From: DATLGB01 sp963724135
GTDB taxonomy: Bacteria; Actinomycetota; Thermoleophilia; Solirubrobacterales; Solirubrobacteraceae
NCBI GenBank assembly: GCA_963724135.1
Contig: CAVRTA010000006.1
Location: 1,240,001-1,304,000, forward strand
DNA: 64,000 nucleotides
Direction: 5' to 3'
This document shows positions 52,264 through 61,052 of the stretch, one piece after another; positions within the stretch are counted from its first letter, which is position 1; each line of letters opens with the position of its first letter. The position numbers and the translations under genes are program-made. Below the pieces are notes generated by a model. The model ran no database searches. It saw nothing but the letters and a program-made list of their open reading frames with translations, and was not told where the DNA came from.

Positions 52264-52684
52264 CCTCGTCGGCCACCTTGAGCGTCCCGAACAGCGCCGA
52301 GTAGGGCTTCATCCCCCAGCCGGACTGACGGATCGTCGCTCGCGCGCCGCCGGCGGTGAGCTCGACGGGGAGCGGGTGCGTCTGGCCGTTGAGGGTCAGT
52401 CGCCCGCCGGCGAAGGCGATCGGCCGCCCCTGCAGCACCTCGGCGTCGATGGCCTGCTCGATCTTCGCCTTGTCGTCGTCGCCCAGGGGCATGATCCCGC
52501 CGCTGCCCTCGCGCACCTTGAGCGAGCGCGGGTCGGCGGTGAGCGCCAGCTCGCCGTCCGCGAGCGTCGCCTCCCACGCCGTGACCTCGATGACGAGGTC
52601 GTGGCCCGCCTTCGCCGCTGCACCGGCGCGCCCGGTGCGCACCTCGAGCGTGGCATTGTGCGGGCCGTAGGTGCCGTCGTCCAC
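52235..52684 (-). CDS. YceI-family lipid-binding-like protein
   Basis: This 149-residue protein has a YceI lipocalin-like barrel: TLEVRTGRAGAAAKAGHDLVIEV at the start, the middle PRSLKVREG and the end MKPYSALFGTLKVADEVIVE. There is no signal peptide, so it is a cytoplasmic form. Members bind isoprenoid lipids. GTG 52684 is the start. Confidence 0.85.
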   Translation of the reverse strand: MDDGTYGPHNATLEVRTGRAGAAAKAGHDLVIEVTAWEATLADGELALTADPRSLKVREGSGGIMPLGDDDKAKIEQAIDAEVLQGRPIAFAGGRLTLNGQTHPLPVELTAGGARATIRQSGWGMKPYSALFGTLKVADEVIVEARPRG

Positions 52685-52698
52685 GGGGGTATTCCAGC

Positions 52699-52767
52699 AT
52701 GCCGATCGAGCTCGACCACACCTTCAGCACCGGCAAGGACGTCGGCTACGACGTCAGTTGCGAGTGA
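52699..52767 (+). pseudogene. CoxG/SRPBCC-like N-terminal fragment
   Basis: This 22-residue frame begins MPIELDHTFSTGKDV, which looks like the start of CoxG/SRPBCC proteins, then stops at TGA (52765-52767). Nothing matching the rest of such a protein follows before the MarR gene. It is probably a deletion remnant or chance. The 196-base gap here holds only this fragment and the hairpin. Confidence 0.3.
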
Positions 52768-52796
52768 TGCATCTCCTGGATGCGCGAGTCGCAACT
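52756..52796 (+). other. Stem-loop over the end of the CoxG-like fragment
   Basis: AGTTGCGA (52756-52763) pairs with TCGCAACT (52789-52796), and inside it GCATC (52769-52773) pairs with GATGC (52779-52783) around the loop TCCTG. The TGA lies in the internal loop. It could be a terminator for the flanking genes. Confidence 0.4.
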
Positions 52797-52880
52797 CCCG
52801 ACGTCTCGCGAACCGGTCCCTTCCCCTCATCGCGCAGCAAGACCACGCCGCGACCGCCGCGAGCTGAGCGTCGCGTCGAT

Positions 52881-53312
52881 CTAGGCAGCCAATTTCTCGC
52901 AGATCTCTGCGAGCGCGCGCTTCTCGGAGTCGTCGAGCGCGGCGAAGGTCGCGGCGACGCGACCGGCGTGCTCGGGGTAGAGACGCTCGACGATGTCGCT
53001 GCCCGCGCGCGTTGCCGTGACGCCGACGGCGCGGCGGTCGCTGGTCAGCCGGCGGCGGGTGACCAGGCCGCGAGTGGCGAGCGTGTTGACGACCTCGGTC
53101 GCGCTCGCCTTCGAGGTGCCGAGCCGCTTGCGCAGGGCGCGTAGCTCCATCTCGCCGCCCGCCTCGCGCAGCAGGACGAGCACCGCGAAGCCAGGCGCGC
53201 TGATCCCCTCGCGCTCGAGGTCGGCTGATAGGCGGCGGCGAACGGCGGCCTCGGCGCGCAGCAGGTTGTCGAGCGCCTGGTGCGCCAGCGGATCCGCCGT
53301 CACGAGCCTCAT
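52881..53312 (-). CDS. MarR-family transcriptional regulator
   Basis: This 143-residue winged-helix repressor has the DNA-recognition region ELRALRKRLGTSKASATEVVN and the wing LVTRRRLTSDRRAVGVTATRAG. It usually binds a phenolic ligand and represses neighbouring genes. The adjacent plus-strand membrane protein gene, 46 bases away, is the nearest target. ATG 53312 is preferred. Confidence 0.88.
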   Translation of the reverse strand: MRLVTADPLAHQALDNLLRAEAAVRRRLSADLEREGISAPGFAVLVLLREAGGEMELRALRKRLGTSKASATEVVNTLATRGLVTRRRLTSDRRAVGVTATRAGSDIVERLYPEHAGRVAATFAALDDSEKRALAEICEKLAA

Positions 53313-53358
53313 CCCGCCGCGAACCCTACGTTCGGGACCGGACGACATACTCACGGTG

Positions 53359-53802
53359 ATGGGCAGGGCACTGATCGCCGTCGGGAGCTTCCTCGTGCTG
53401 TGCCTGGTGATCCTCGCCGGCGCCATCTACCTCACGCGCGACGAGGACACCTACGCGGTCGACAACGTGCTGTCGGAGCGGCTCACCAGGGCGGTCGCCG
53501 AGGAGGAGCGAGAGTCGACCTGCGGACGCTCGCGAACTTCGACTTCGACCGCGTGCTGATCTTCTCTCCGGACACGCCCCGCGACGCGATCTCGCGCGCG
53601 CTCGGCTTCGAGTTCAAGGGCGACCTGCGCTACACCGCCGAGTCGAGCCAGATCCTCGTGTTCACCGATCGACGGCGCGTTCGTGCGCTTCGCCGACTAT
53701 CGAGGCCCAGGCCGCTTCGCGGGCCTCGAGCCGCCCTTCACCTCGCTGACCGCGAGCGAAGCGGTCTTCGAGGTGCGCGACGGCGTCGCCCGACCGGGCT
53801 AG
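53359..53802 (+). pseudogene. Membrane-anchored protein, two frameshifts
   Basis: The coding pattern runs in three pieces. The first holds an N-terminal membrane helix (GRALIAVGSFLVLCLVILAGAIYLT) and a Glu-rich stretch up to about 53510. The second reads LRTLANFDFDRVLIFSPDTP on to about 53668. The third starts IDGAFVRFADYRGPGRFAGLE and ends at TAG 53800-53802. Two single-base changes join them into one protein of about 147 residues. Its stop overlaps the fumarase stop on the other strand, supporting the joined reading. No family is recognised. Confidence 0.6.
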
Positions 53803-55131
53803 CCCGTGGCCTTCGAACCCGCGGCGATCTTGCGCAGGTCGAGCGCCTTGTCGAGCGTCTCCTCGTCGACGCCGTGCTTGCGGGCCACCTCGCGCAGCGT
53901 GCTGCCGGACGCGGCGGCGTCCTTGACGATCTCGCCGCCTTGTCGTAGCCGATGAACGGGTTCAGCGCCGTCGCGACCGCGAGCGTGCCCTCGGCGGAGG
54001 CCTCGCAGCCCTCGTAGTTGGGCTCGATGCCGTCGACGCACTTCTCCTTGAAGGCGGCCGCGGTGGTTGAGAGCAGGTGGATCGACTGGAGCAGGTTGCG
54101 CGCGATCAGCGGGATGCGCACGTTGAGCTCGAACTGACCCTGCATGCCGCCGATGGTGATCGCGGTGTCGTTGCCGATCACCTGCGCGCAGACCTGCAGG
54201 ACGACCTCGGGCAGGACGGGGTTGACCTTGCCGGGCATGATCGACGAGCCCTTCTGGAGCTCGGGCAGGAAGATCTCGCCGATCCCGGCGCGCGGTCCGG
54301 AGCCCATCAGCGCGAGGTCGTTGGCGATCTTGGTCAGCGAGACCGCGACGACCTTCAGCGCGCCCGACAGCTCGACGAGCGCGTCGCGGTTGCCCTGCGC
54401 CTCGAACGGGTCCTCGGGTGCCGAGATCGTCAGGCCGGTCGCCTCGGAGAGCTTCGCGCGTACGCGCTCGGCGAACTCCGCGTGGGTGTTGAGGCCGGTG
54501 CCGGTCGCGGTGCCGCCGAGCGGGATCTGCGCCACGCGCGGCAGCGCGTTCTCGACGCGCCGCTGGCCGAGCCGGATCTGCGCGGCGTAGCCGGCGAACT
54601 CCTGGCCGAGCGTCACGGGCACCGCGTCCATCAGGTGCGTCCGTCCCGACTTGACGATGTCGGCGAAGGCGTCGGCCTTGGCCTGGAGCGACCGCTCGAG
54701 CGCCGCCAGCGCCGGCAGCAGCGTGTTGGTGGCCTCGTCGAGCGCGGCGAGGTGCACGGCGCTCGGGAACACGTCGTTGGAGGACTGCCCCATGTTGACG
54801 TGGTCGTTGGCGTGAGCGCCCTCGCCGGCGAGGCTGGCCAGGACCTCGTTGGCGTTCATGTTCGAGCTCGTCCCCGAGCCCGTCTGGAAGACGTCGATCG
54901 GGAACTGGTCGTCGTGCTCGCCGCTTGCGACCGCGTCGCCCGCGTCGGCGATACGCTGCGCGAGCTCGTCGTCAAGCAGCTCGAGCTCGGCGTTGACCCG
55001 CGCCGCCGCACCCTTGATCCGGCCGAGCCAGCGCACGACGCGACCGGCACCCGCTCGCCGGAGATCGGGAAGTTCGCGACGGCCTTCGTCGTCTCGCCGC
55101 CCCACAGCTGCTCCGACTCGCTCACGCTCAT
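53799..55131 (-). pseudogene. fumC: Class II fumarase, two frameshifts
   Basis: This is a fumarate hydratase of the tricarboxylic acid cycle. The N-terminus (SVSESEQLWGGETTKAVANF, then PISGERVP) and the body (KGAAARVNAELELLDDELA, GSGTSSNMNANEV, SGRTHLMDAVPVTLGQE, GSSIMPGKVNP) are typical. About 55045 one base must change to join start and body. About 53940 one G is missing before EIVKDAAASGSTLREVARKHG, the genuine C-terminus. With both corrections the enzyme is full length and intact. Both sites lie inside the frameshift-dense block. Confidence 0.85.
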
Positions 55132-55148
55132 GCTCAGGACGCTACAAG

Positions 55149-55177
55149 TTCACAAAGGGGACGGACCCTTTGTGAAG
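55149..55177. repeat. Single copy of the CTTCACAAA palindrome
   Basis: TTCACAAAGGG (55149-55159), centre GACGGA, CCCTTTGTGAA and G. It fills most of the gap between the hydrolase stop, which it touches, and the fumarase start, both on the minus strand. It is the only intergenic copy; the other two are pairs inside genes. It may act as a terminator or processing site. Confidence 0.82.
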
Positions 55178-56017
55178 TCAGAGGCAGAAGGCGGCGATCT
55201 CGCGGGCGACGCCGACGGGGTCGTCGTAGGCCATCAGGAAGCCGGTGCCGTCGAGCACGCGCAGTGACGCGTCGGGCAGCAGGTCGGCCAGTTCCTCGGC
55301 GACGGCGAGCGGGTGCGTGTGGTCCTCGTCGGCCCAGAGGAGCAGCACGGGACAGTCGATGTGGCGGTAGGCGTCGAGGAGGTCGCGACTCGGGCCGGGC
55401 CAGCGCCGGGCGGCCTTGGCCCACGAGCGGGCGCGGTTGGTGTTGTGCGGCAGGTCGGCGAGCGCGTGGCGGATGAGGTCGCGGGCGGCCGGGTTCGCGC
55501 GCGCGGACAGCGCCTCGCCGATGCGCGGGCCGGAACGCCCAGCGTGACGCCCCGCGCGGCGATGCGGTCCAGGCCGGGGACCGCCCCGGCCCGCGCGACG
55601 GCGCGCACGATCCGGCGGCTGCGCTCGTGCTCCCTCCCCCGGTGCAGCGCGGACGGCAGCAGCACGAGCTTCGCGGGCGCCAGCTGGCCGCGACGCCACG
55701 GCACGCAGCAGCAGCGAGGCGCCGACGTCGTGCCCGCCGACGAGCGCCCGCGGCCCGCACGCCTCGCGGATGAAGCCCGCCAGCACCTCGACGACCCAGT
55801 CGCGCGTGTAGGGATGGCGCGGCCGGTCCTCGGAGTCGCCGTGCAGCGGCAGGTCGGGCAGCACGAGCCGGAAGCGGTCCGACAGCTCCTCCACCAGCGG
55901 CTCGAACTCGCGGTGCGAGAGCCCCGCCGAGTGCACGAGCGCGAGCGGCGGGCCGGTGCCCGCCTCCCGGTAGGCGATGCGCGCTCCGTCGGGGTGGTGA
56001 TAGAGACGGAGCTTCAT
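55178..56017 (-). pseudogene. Alpha/beta hydrolase with a shifted middle segment
   Basis: The ends encode a normal alpha/beta hydrolase: YREAGTGPPLALVHSAGLSH, then GGHDVGAS (nucleophile-elbow position), and at the end CPVLLLWADEDHTHPLAVAEE. Between about 55695 and 55545 the open frame gives a Pro/Arg-rich nonsense stretch. The neighbouring frame gives APAKLVLLPSALHRGREHE and following residues, which fit. Two compensating single-base errors explain this. Without them the gene is about 280 residues and intact. Confidence 0.7.
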
Positions 56018-56033
56018 GGCGCTGCGCTCACCC

Positions 56034-57315
56034 TACGACCGGCGAGATCTTGCGGACTGGCCGTGCCGGCGCTCGGCGCGCTGGCCGCCGAGCCGCTCTA
56101 CGTGCTCGTCGACACGGCGATCGTCGGGCACATCGGGACGACCGAGCTGGCGGCGCTCGCGATCGCCACCACGATCCTGCATCAGCGCGCTTCACGGTCT
56201 TCAACTTCCTCACCTACGGGACGACCGCGCAGGTGGCGCGCCTGCACGGGGCCGGCGAGGACGACCAGGCGGCCGAAGTGGGGGCGCAGGCGCAGTGGCT
56301 GGCGCTGGCCATCGGCGCCGCGATCCTCGTGCTCGCCTTCGCCGCTCGCGTCCCCGCTGGTCGAGCCTGCTCGGCGGCGAGGGCGAGGTGCACGACGGCG
56401 CGTCACGTACCTGCGCATCGCCGCCCTCGGCGCCCCCGCCTTCATGCTCGCCAGCGCCGGCCAGGGCTACCTGCGCGGCACGGGCGATCTCACGCACGCC
56501 GCTGCAGATCCTCGTCGCCGCCCACATCGCCAACGTCGATCCTCGAGGTGCTGTTCGTCTACGGCTTCGACTGGGGCCTGCCGGGCTCCGCGTGGGGGAC
56601 GGTGATCGCGCAGCTCGGGATGGCGGCCGCGTTCGCGGTCGTGCAGCGCCGCGCCGGCTGGGCGCGGCCGGACTGGCAGCGCATCCGCCGTCTGGTCCGC
56701 ATCGGCGGCGAGATCGCGGTCCGCACGACCGCGCTGCTGGCGGTCTTCCTCGTCTGCTCGGGCGTGGTGGCGCGCGTCAACGCGCACTCGCTCGGCGCCC
56801 ACCAGATCGGCTACCAGCTGTTCCTGTTCATCGCGCTCGTGCTCGACGCGATCGCGATCGCGGGACAGGTGATGATCGGGCGCATGCTCGGGGCCGCCGA
56901 CGCCGACGGGGCCTACGCCGCCGCCCGGCGCATGATCGGCTGGTCGGTGGCGCTGGGCACGCTGTTCGCGCTGGCGCTGGTCGTTCTGCAGCCGGTGCTG
57001 CCGGGCCTCTTCACCGACGACCCGCGGGTGGTCGACCGCGCCGAGGCGATGTGGCTGCTGCTGGTGGTGATGATGCCCTTCAACGGCGCCGTCTTCGCCC
57101 TCGACGGGATCCTGATCGGCGCGGGCGACACGCGCTTCATCGCCCAGGCGATGGTCGCGTCCGGCGCGGTGGGCGTCGCGGCCGCGATCGCCGCCGCCGA
57201 GGCGGGCTGGGGGATCGCCGGCGTGTGGGGCGCGCTGTGCGCCTTCATCGCCGCCCGGCTGCTCACGTGCCTCGTGCGCTTCCGGAGCCGCCGCTGGGCG
57301 ATCGAGGGCGTCTAG
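56034..57315 (+). pseudogene. MATE-family efflux transporter, multiple frameshifts
   Basis: This is a multidrug and toxin extrusion protein of about 430 residues. Recognisable pieces in changing frames are LAVPALGALAAEPLYVLVDT, FTVFNFLTYGTTAQVARLHG, VTYLRIAALGAPAFMLASAG and, clean from about 56540, EVLFVYGFDWGLPGSAWGTV to the end. At least six single-base shifts fall between 56050 and 56545 and none afterwards. The start cannot be placed because the first piece is itself shifted. Overlap with the hydrolase start is likely. Confidence 0.75.
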
Positions 57316-57318
57316 GAT
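57313..57318 (+). promoter_or_regulatory. -10 element TAGGAT
   Basis: TAGGAT ends nine bases before ATG 57328 and includes the stop codon of the MATE gene. No Shine-Dalgarno sequence follows, so a leaderless mRNA is likely. Confidence 0.4.
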
Positions 57319-57327
57319 TCGCGCGCG

Positions 57328-57714
57328 ATGAGACGCGCGCTCGCCCTCGCCGCCCTGACGGGCCTCCTGGCGCTGCCGGCCGGCGCTGTGGCGCAGAGCA
57401 ACCCGTTCGGCCCGCTGCCGCCGCCCCAGCAGGAGGTGCCGACGCCGACCGCGGCCCCGACGTCCTCCGAGCAGTCCTCGGTCAGCCGCACGCTGCTGCT
57501 CGGCATCGCCGGCGGCGTCGCGCTGCTGTTCGTCGGCATCGGCGTCTTCATCTCCCGCGACGCACGCACGCGGCTCACGAAGTCCGACCGCCACGCGCTC
57601 GAGCGCCGGCGCGAGAACACCGAGGAGCATCGGCGCAAGGCCCAGCGCGACAAGGCGAAGGCCCGCGCCCGCACCCGGGCGCAGAAGCGCGCGCGCAAGC
57701 AGCAGCGGCGTTAG
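57328..57714 (+). CDS. Membrane protein with basic cytoplasmic tail
   Basis: This 128-residue protein has a signal peptide (RRALALAALTGLLALPAGAVA), a Pro/Gln-rich external stretch, one membrane helix (TLLLGIAGGVALLFVGIGVFI) and a 65-residue very basic cytoplasmic tail rich in Lys, Arg and Ala (DKAKARARTRAQKRARK). Its function is unknown. It is convergent with the lipoprotein gene, four bases apart. Confidence 0.65.
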   Translation: MRRALALAALTGLLALPAGAVAQSNPFGPLPPPQQEVPTPTAAPTSSEQSSVSRTLLLGIAGGVALLFVGIGVFISRDARTRLTKSDRHALERRRENTEEHRRKAQRDKAKARARTRAQKRARKQQRR

Positions 57715-57718
57715 CGGC

Positions 57719-58069
57719 TCAGCTCAGCGGAGCGAACGCCTGCGCGCGCACGTAGAGCTTGTACAGGCGCAGGCTCGCGGGATTGCCGCGCGCGCATACT
57801 TTCTCGAGGATCTCGTAGGCGCGCTCGTCGGAGAGCGGGGACGCGGCCGTCTGCGAGCTCTGCGGTGTCAGCTGGCCGCGCAGGGCGACGACGGTGGCGC
57901 GCTTCTGCGCCGGCGTGCCCTTGCGCCAGTCGCCGCAGTCCGCGTACTGCACGACCGATCCCTGGCTTTCCTGGCCGACCGGCTTGGCCGCGGGCGAACG
58001 CGGCGCGCGCTCCTCACCGCACGCGGCCAGGAACAGCGCCGCGGCCAGCAGCGCGGCGCGCGCCCTCAC
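57719..58069 (-). CDS. Small lipoprotein
   Basis: This 116-residue lipoprotein has a signal RARAALLAAALFLAAC with lipobox LAAC. The mature part has two further cysteines (YADCGDW, EKVCARGN) that may pair and no known domain. GTG 58069 overlaps the stop of the beta-helix gene (GTGA), so it is the second gene of that operon. Confidence 0.7.
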   Translation of the reverse strand: MRARAALLAAALFLAACGEERAPRSPAAKPVGQESQGSVVQYADCGDWRKGTPAQKRATVVALRGQLTPQSSQTAASPLSDERAYEILEKVCARGNPASLRLYKLYVRAQAFAPLS

Positions 58070-60084
58070 TGTCCCGTGTAGGCGGCGATCTTCGCCTCGA
58101 GGCGGCGTGCCTCCGCGCTCCCCTCGAAGGCGCGCGCCGCGGCCGCCCACGCGCGCGCCCTGCGCCGCGCGGCATCGCTGCCCGGCTCAGGCGGCGCGCT
58201 CCACCAGTCGCAGTCGAGCGGACCGGTGTCGTCGTCGGGTCCGTTGGAGCAGTCGACCAGGTACGCCTCCTTGGCGACGTCGCCCTGGCCGACGCTCGAG
58301 CCGGGGTCAGTGCCGCCGGCGCAGTCGGGGAGCATGCCGGGCGGCGAGCCCGGAACGCGGCCCGCGCCACCGGGCCCGGTGACGCTGTCGGGCGTGCCGT
58401 CGAAACCGGAGTTCTCGTACCAGCAGTTGCCGGTGTTGCTGGCGAACTCGTCCCACCAGAAGTCGTTGCCGTTGGGCAGCGACTTGGAGCCCGCCTTGCC
58501 GTGCGGGACGCCGAACTGGTCCATGGCCTTGGGGAACTCGAAGCCCGGCGGCACCTGACCCATCTTGTTGTTGAAGTAGCGGTTGCCGCACGACGTCGAC
58601 AGGCCGGAGTCGGCGGTCGAGCACGACACCCCTGGGTACACCGTGCCCTCGGCGCCGCCGTAGCTGGTCAGCGCATCCGGGACGCTCAACAGCATCGCCC
58701 CGTCGCGCCAGTTGTCGAAGATCCAGTTGTCGTGGACCTTCGCGTCGTTCATGCCGGCGTAGATGATCCCGGTGCCCACGGGCACGCTCACGAGCGGCTT
58801 GACCGGGCTCTTGGGGTCGTAGACGTTGAAGTTGTTCGAGTAGATGAAGTTGTGGTCGATCTCGGCGCTGTCGGCGGGGAAGCCGGGATGACCGGCCGAG
58901 GACAGCGTGTCGGAGGCGATGCCGGTCGTGTTGCCGTAGATGTGGTTGTTGGTGATGCGCACGGCGTTGCCCATCGAGCCCGAATAGCCGAGCTCCGACC
59001 CGCGCATGTCGCACTTCGTGATGACCGTGTTGGCGCGCGGGGCGTCCGGATAGAAGTCGGTCGCCTGCGAGCCGGTCTCCGGCGCGGCACCCGGGTAGAT
59101 CGTGGCGTCACCCGACCCGAACCCGTCGCAGTTCTTGACCACCTCGTGGTCGGTGGTGAAGCTCAGGTGGCCGTAGTCGGCGTTCCAGAAGAACTTCGTG
59201 CGGTCGAGCAGGACGCCGTCGGTCTCCTCGACGTAGAAGCCGAACTCGAGCCCCCCGCGGAAGAGCAGGTTGCGGGCGACGAAGCCGTCGGCGCGGTCGA
59301 CCCGGAAGGCGACGTGCTTGGCGTGCTTGGCGGGCTTGGCCTCGGGCCCCTTGCCGGAGTAGTCCGAGCCGGCGTCGATGATCACGTCGGTGGGCTTCGG
59401 TCCTGAGCCCTCGACCTGAAGGTTGCAGCGCACGCACTCCCCGAGCTCCTCCTTGGGGATCCCCTGGCGGTCGTCGAGCGGCGTGGCCAGCGGCTTGCCC
59501 TTCAGGGCGCGACCCTGCACGTAGACGAGGTTCTGGTCGTGCGGGCACTTGACCTGGTACTCGTAGCTCGGCGTCGCGTCCCCGCTCGCGTCGCGCTGAA
59601 TCAGGCTCGGGTTGCAGCGCTTGTCGTTCTGCGGCATCGCGCGCGCGGCGGGCTCGGTGTAGGTGCCCGGCATGATCACTACGCGGTCGTTGTTGGAGGA
59701 CTCGTCGATCGCGTCCTGGATCGAGCTGTACCGGCACTGCTTGCGCAACTTCCGGTTGATCCGCGCCATCTTGGCGGCGCGCTTGCCCGAGTAGGTGATC
59801 TTGGGCTGGCTCGGGCGGATGCGGAAGCCCCTGGTCCTGGCGCCGCGGATCGAGCGCAGCGCCTGCCGAAGCGAGCTGCGCCGGCAGACGACCCGCACCT
59901 CGCCGGGACCCGCGCCCGTGACGGCCGAGGGCAGCGAGCGGGCCTTGGGCACAGCCCCGCCGGCGGGCGGAGAGACCGACGTGTCGGGCGCCGGGTCCGG
60001 CCAGTACGACGGGCGCTCGAGATGGGCGAGCGCGGCGCCGGGGAGGAGCGCAAACGCGAGGGTCAGCCACAGGGTCCGGAGCAT
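58066..60084 (-). CDS. Secreted right-handed parallel beta-helix protein
   Basis: This 672-residue exported protein has a signal peptide (RTLWLTLAFALLPGAALA), a basic linker and then a parallel beta-helix. Helix rungs contain GFVARNLLFRGGLEFGFYVE, VITKCDMRGSELGYSG and AVRITNNHIYGNTTGIASD, the NosD/pectin-lyase-like pattern. SIQDAIDESSNNDRVVIMPG is the usual entry strand. Such folds bind or cleave polysaccharides; catalytic residues are not evident. Several cysteines suggest disulfides. It is coupled to the small lipoprotein downstream. Confidence 0.8.
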   Translation of the reverse strand: MLRTLWLTLAFALLPGAALAHLERPSYWPDPAPDTSVSPPAGGAVPKARSLPSAVTGAGPGEVRVVCRRSSLRQALRSIRGARTRGFRIRPSQPKITYSGKRAAKMARINRKLRKQCRYSSIQDAIDESSNNDRVVIMPGTYTEPAARAMPQNDKRCNPSLIQRDASGDATPSYEYQVKCPHDQNLVYVQGRALKGKPLATPLDDRQGIPKEELGECVRCNLQVEGSGPKPTDVIIDAGSDYSGKGPEAKPAKHAKHVAFRVDRADGFVARNLLFRGGLEFGFYVEETDGVLLDRTKFFWNADYGHLSFTTDHEVVKNCDGFGSGDATIYPGAAPETGSQATDFYPDAPRANTVITKCDMRGSELGYSGSMGNAVRITNNHIYGNTTGIASDTLSSAGHPGFPADSAEIDHNFIYSNNFNVYDPKSPVKPLVSVPVGTGIIYAGMNDAKVHDNWIFDNWRDGAMLLSVPDALTSYGGAEGTVYPGVSCSTADSGLSTSCGNRYFNNKMGQVPPGFEFPKAMDQFGVPHGKAGSKSLPNGNDFWWDEFASNTGNCWYENSGFDGTPDSVTGPGGAGRVPGSPPGMLPDCAGGTDPGSSVGQGDVAKEAYLVDCSNGPDDDTGPLDCDWWSAPPEPGSDAARRRARAWAAAARAFEGSAEARRLEAKIAAYTGQ

Positions 60085-60105
60085 CAGCGAAGAGTAGGCG
60101 GTCGC

Positions 60106-61041
60106 CTATCCGTCGGCGCCGACTACAGCGTTGCGGCCGCGCCGCTTGGCCTCGTAGAGCGCGGCGTCGGCGCGGGCGACCAGCTCGGGGCCGGCCTCGC
60201 GGTCGTGGCGTATGGCCCACCCGACGGACATCGTGACGTGGATCAGATCGAGTCCGGCGCGGAACGGCGGGTCGGCGACCGCGGAGCGGATGCGCTCGGC
60301 GACCTCGGCGGCCTTCTCGGCCAGGGCGTCCGGCATCAGCACGACGAACTCCTCGCCGCCCCAGCGGACCGCGAGATCGTCCTTGCGGATCGCGTCGGCG
60401 AGTCGCCGCGCGGCCTCGCGCAGGCACGAGTCGCCCGCGTCGTGGCCGTAGGTGTCGTTGAGCGTCTTGAAGTGGTCGAGGTCGGCCATCAGCACGCACA
60501 GCGAGCGGTCGTGGCGCTGGGCGCCGGCGACCAGGCGGTCGAGCTCGGCGAAACCGTGGCGGCGGTTGGCCAGCCCGGTCAGCGAGTCGGTCATCGCCTG
60601 GTGCGTGAGCAGCCGGTTGGCCTCGTGCAGCTCGTCCCGGAGCCGCTTGACGCGGACGGCGGCGCTCACGCGGGCAACCAGCTCCTCGAGCTGCGGCGGC
60701 TTGGCCATGAAGTCGTGCGCTCCGCGGCGCAGGCACTCCGGGGCGTCGCGATCGACCGTACCCGTGAGCACGATCACCGGCGGCGGGTACGGCAGCGCGC
60801 AGATCGCCCCGAGAACGTCGAGCCCGTTCATGTCGGGCAGCCCGAGGTCGAGCAGCACGGTGTCCACCGTCGTGTCCGTAGCGTCGATGCCGGCCTGGCC
60901 GGTCCCGACCCCGAGCACGTCGAACTCGTGCTTGCGCAGGGCCTGCTCGAGGAACGCGCGGACGTCCTCGTGGTCGTCGACCACCAGGACCGTGCCGGGC
61001 CGGGCCCCGCCCTTCTTGCTGTCCACCGACCGACTCTCCAT
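60106..61041 (-). CDS. Response regulator with diguanylate cyclase (PleD-like)
   Basis: This 311-residue protein has a receiver domain with phospho-acceptor D65 (VLLDLGLPD) and acidic pocket D22/D23, joined to a GGDEF domain with active site GGEEF at 228-232. The GGDEF domain starts with MTDSLTGLANRRHGF and DLDHFKTLNDTYGHD. Phosphorylation would switch on cyclic-di-GMP synthesis. No RxxD inhibitory site is at the usual place. No kinase is adjacent. ATG 61041 is the chosen start. Confidence 0.92.
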   Translation of the reverse strand: MESRSVDSKKGGARPGTVLVVDDHEDVRAFLEQALRKHEFDVLGVGTGQAGIDATDTTVDTVLLDLGLPDMNGLDVLGAICALPYPPPVIVLTGTVDRDAPECLRRGAHDFMAKPPQLEELVARVSAAVRVKRLRDELHEANRLLTHQAMTDSLTGLANRRHGFAELDRLVAGAQRHDRSLCVLMADLDHFKTLNDTYGHDAGDSCLREAARRLADAIRKDDLAVRWGGEEFVVLMPDALAEKAAEVAERIRSAVADPPFRAGLDLIHVTMSVGWAIRHDREAGPELVARADAALYEAKRRGRNAVVGADG

Positions 61042-61052
61042 CGGCGGCGATA

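Noticed and set aside
52756..52796. TGA inside a stem-loop, considered as a selenocysteine insertion site because the genome has tRNA-Sec (frame would read C-E-U-C).
   Set aside because: The apical loop TCCTG is only six bases after the TGA and lacks the early G of bacterial SECIS loops, and the readthrough product matches no protein I know.
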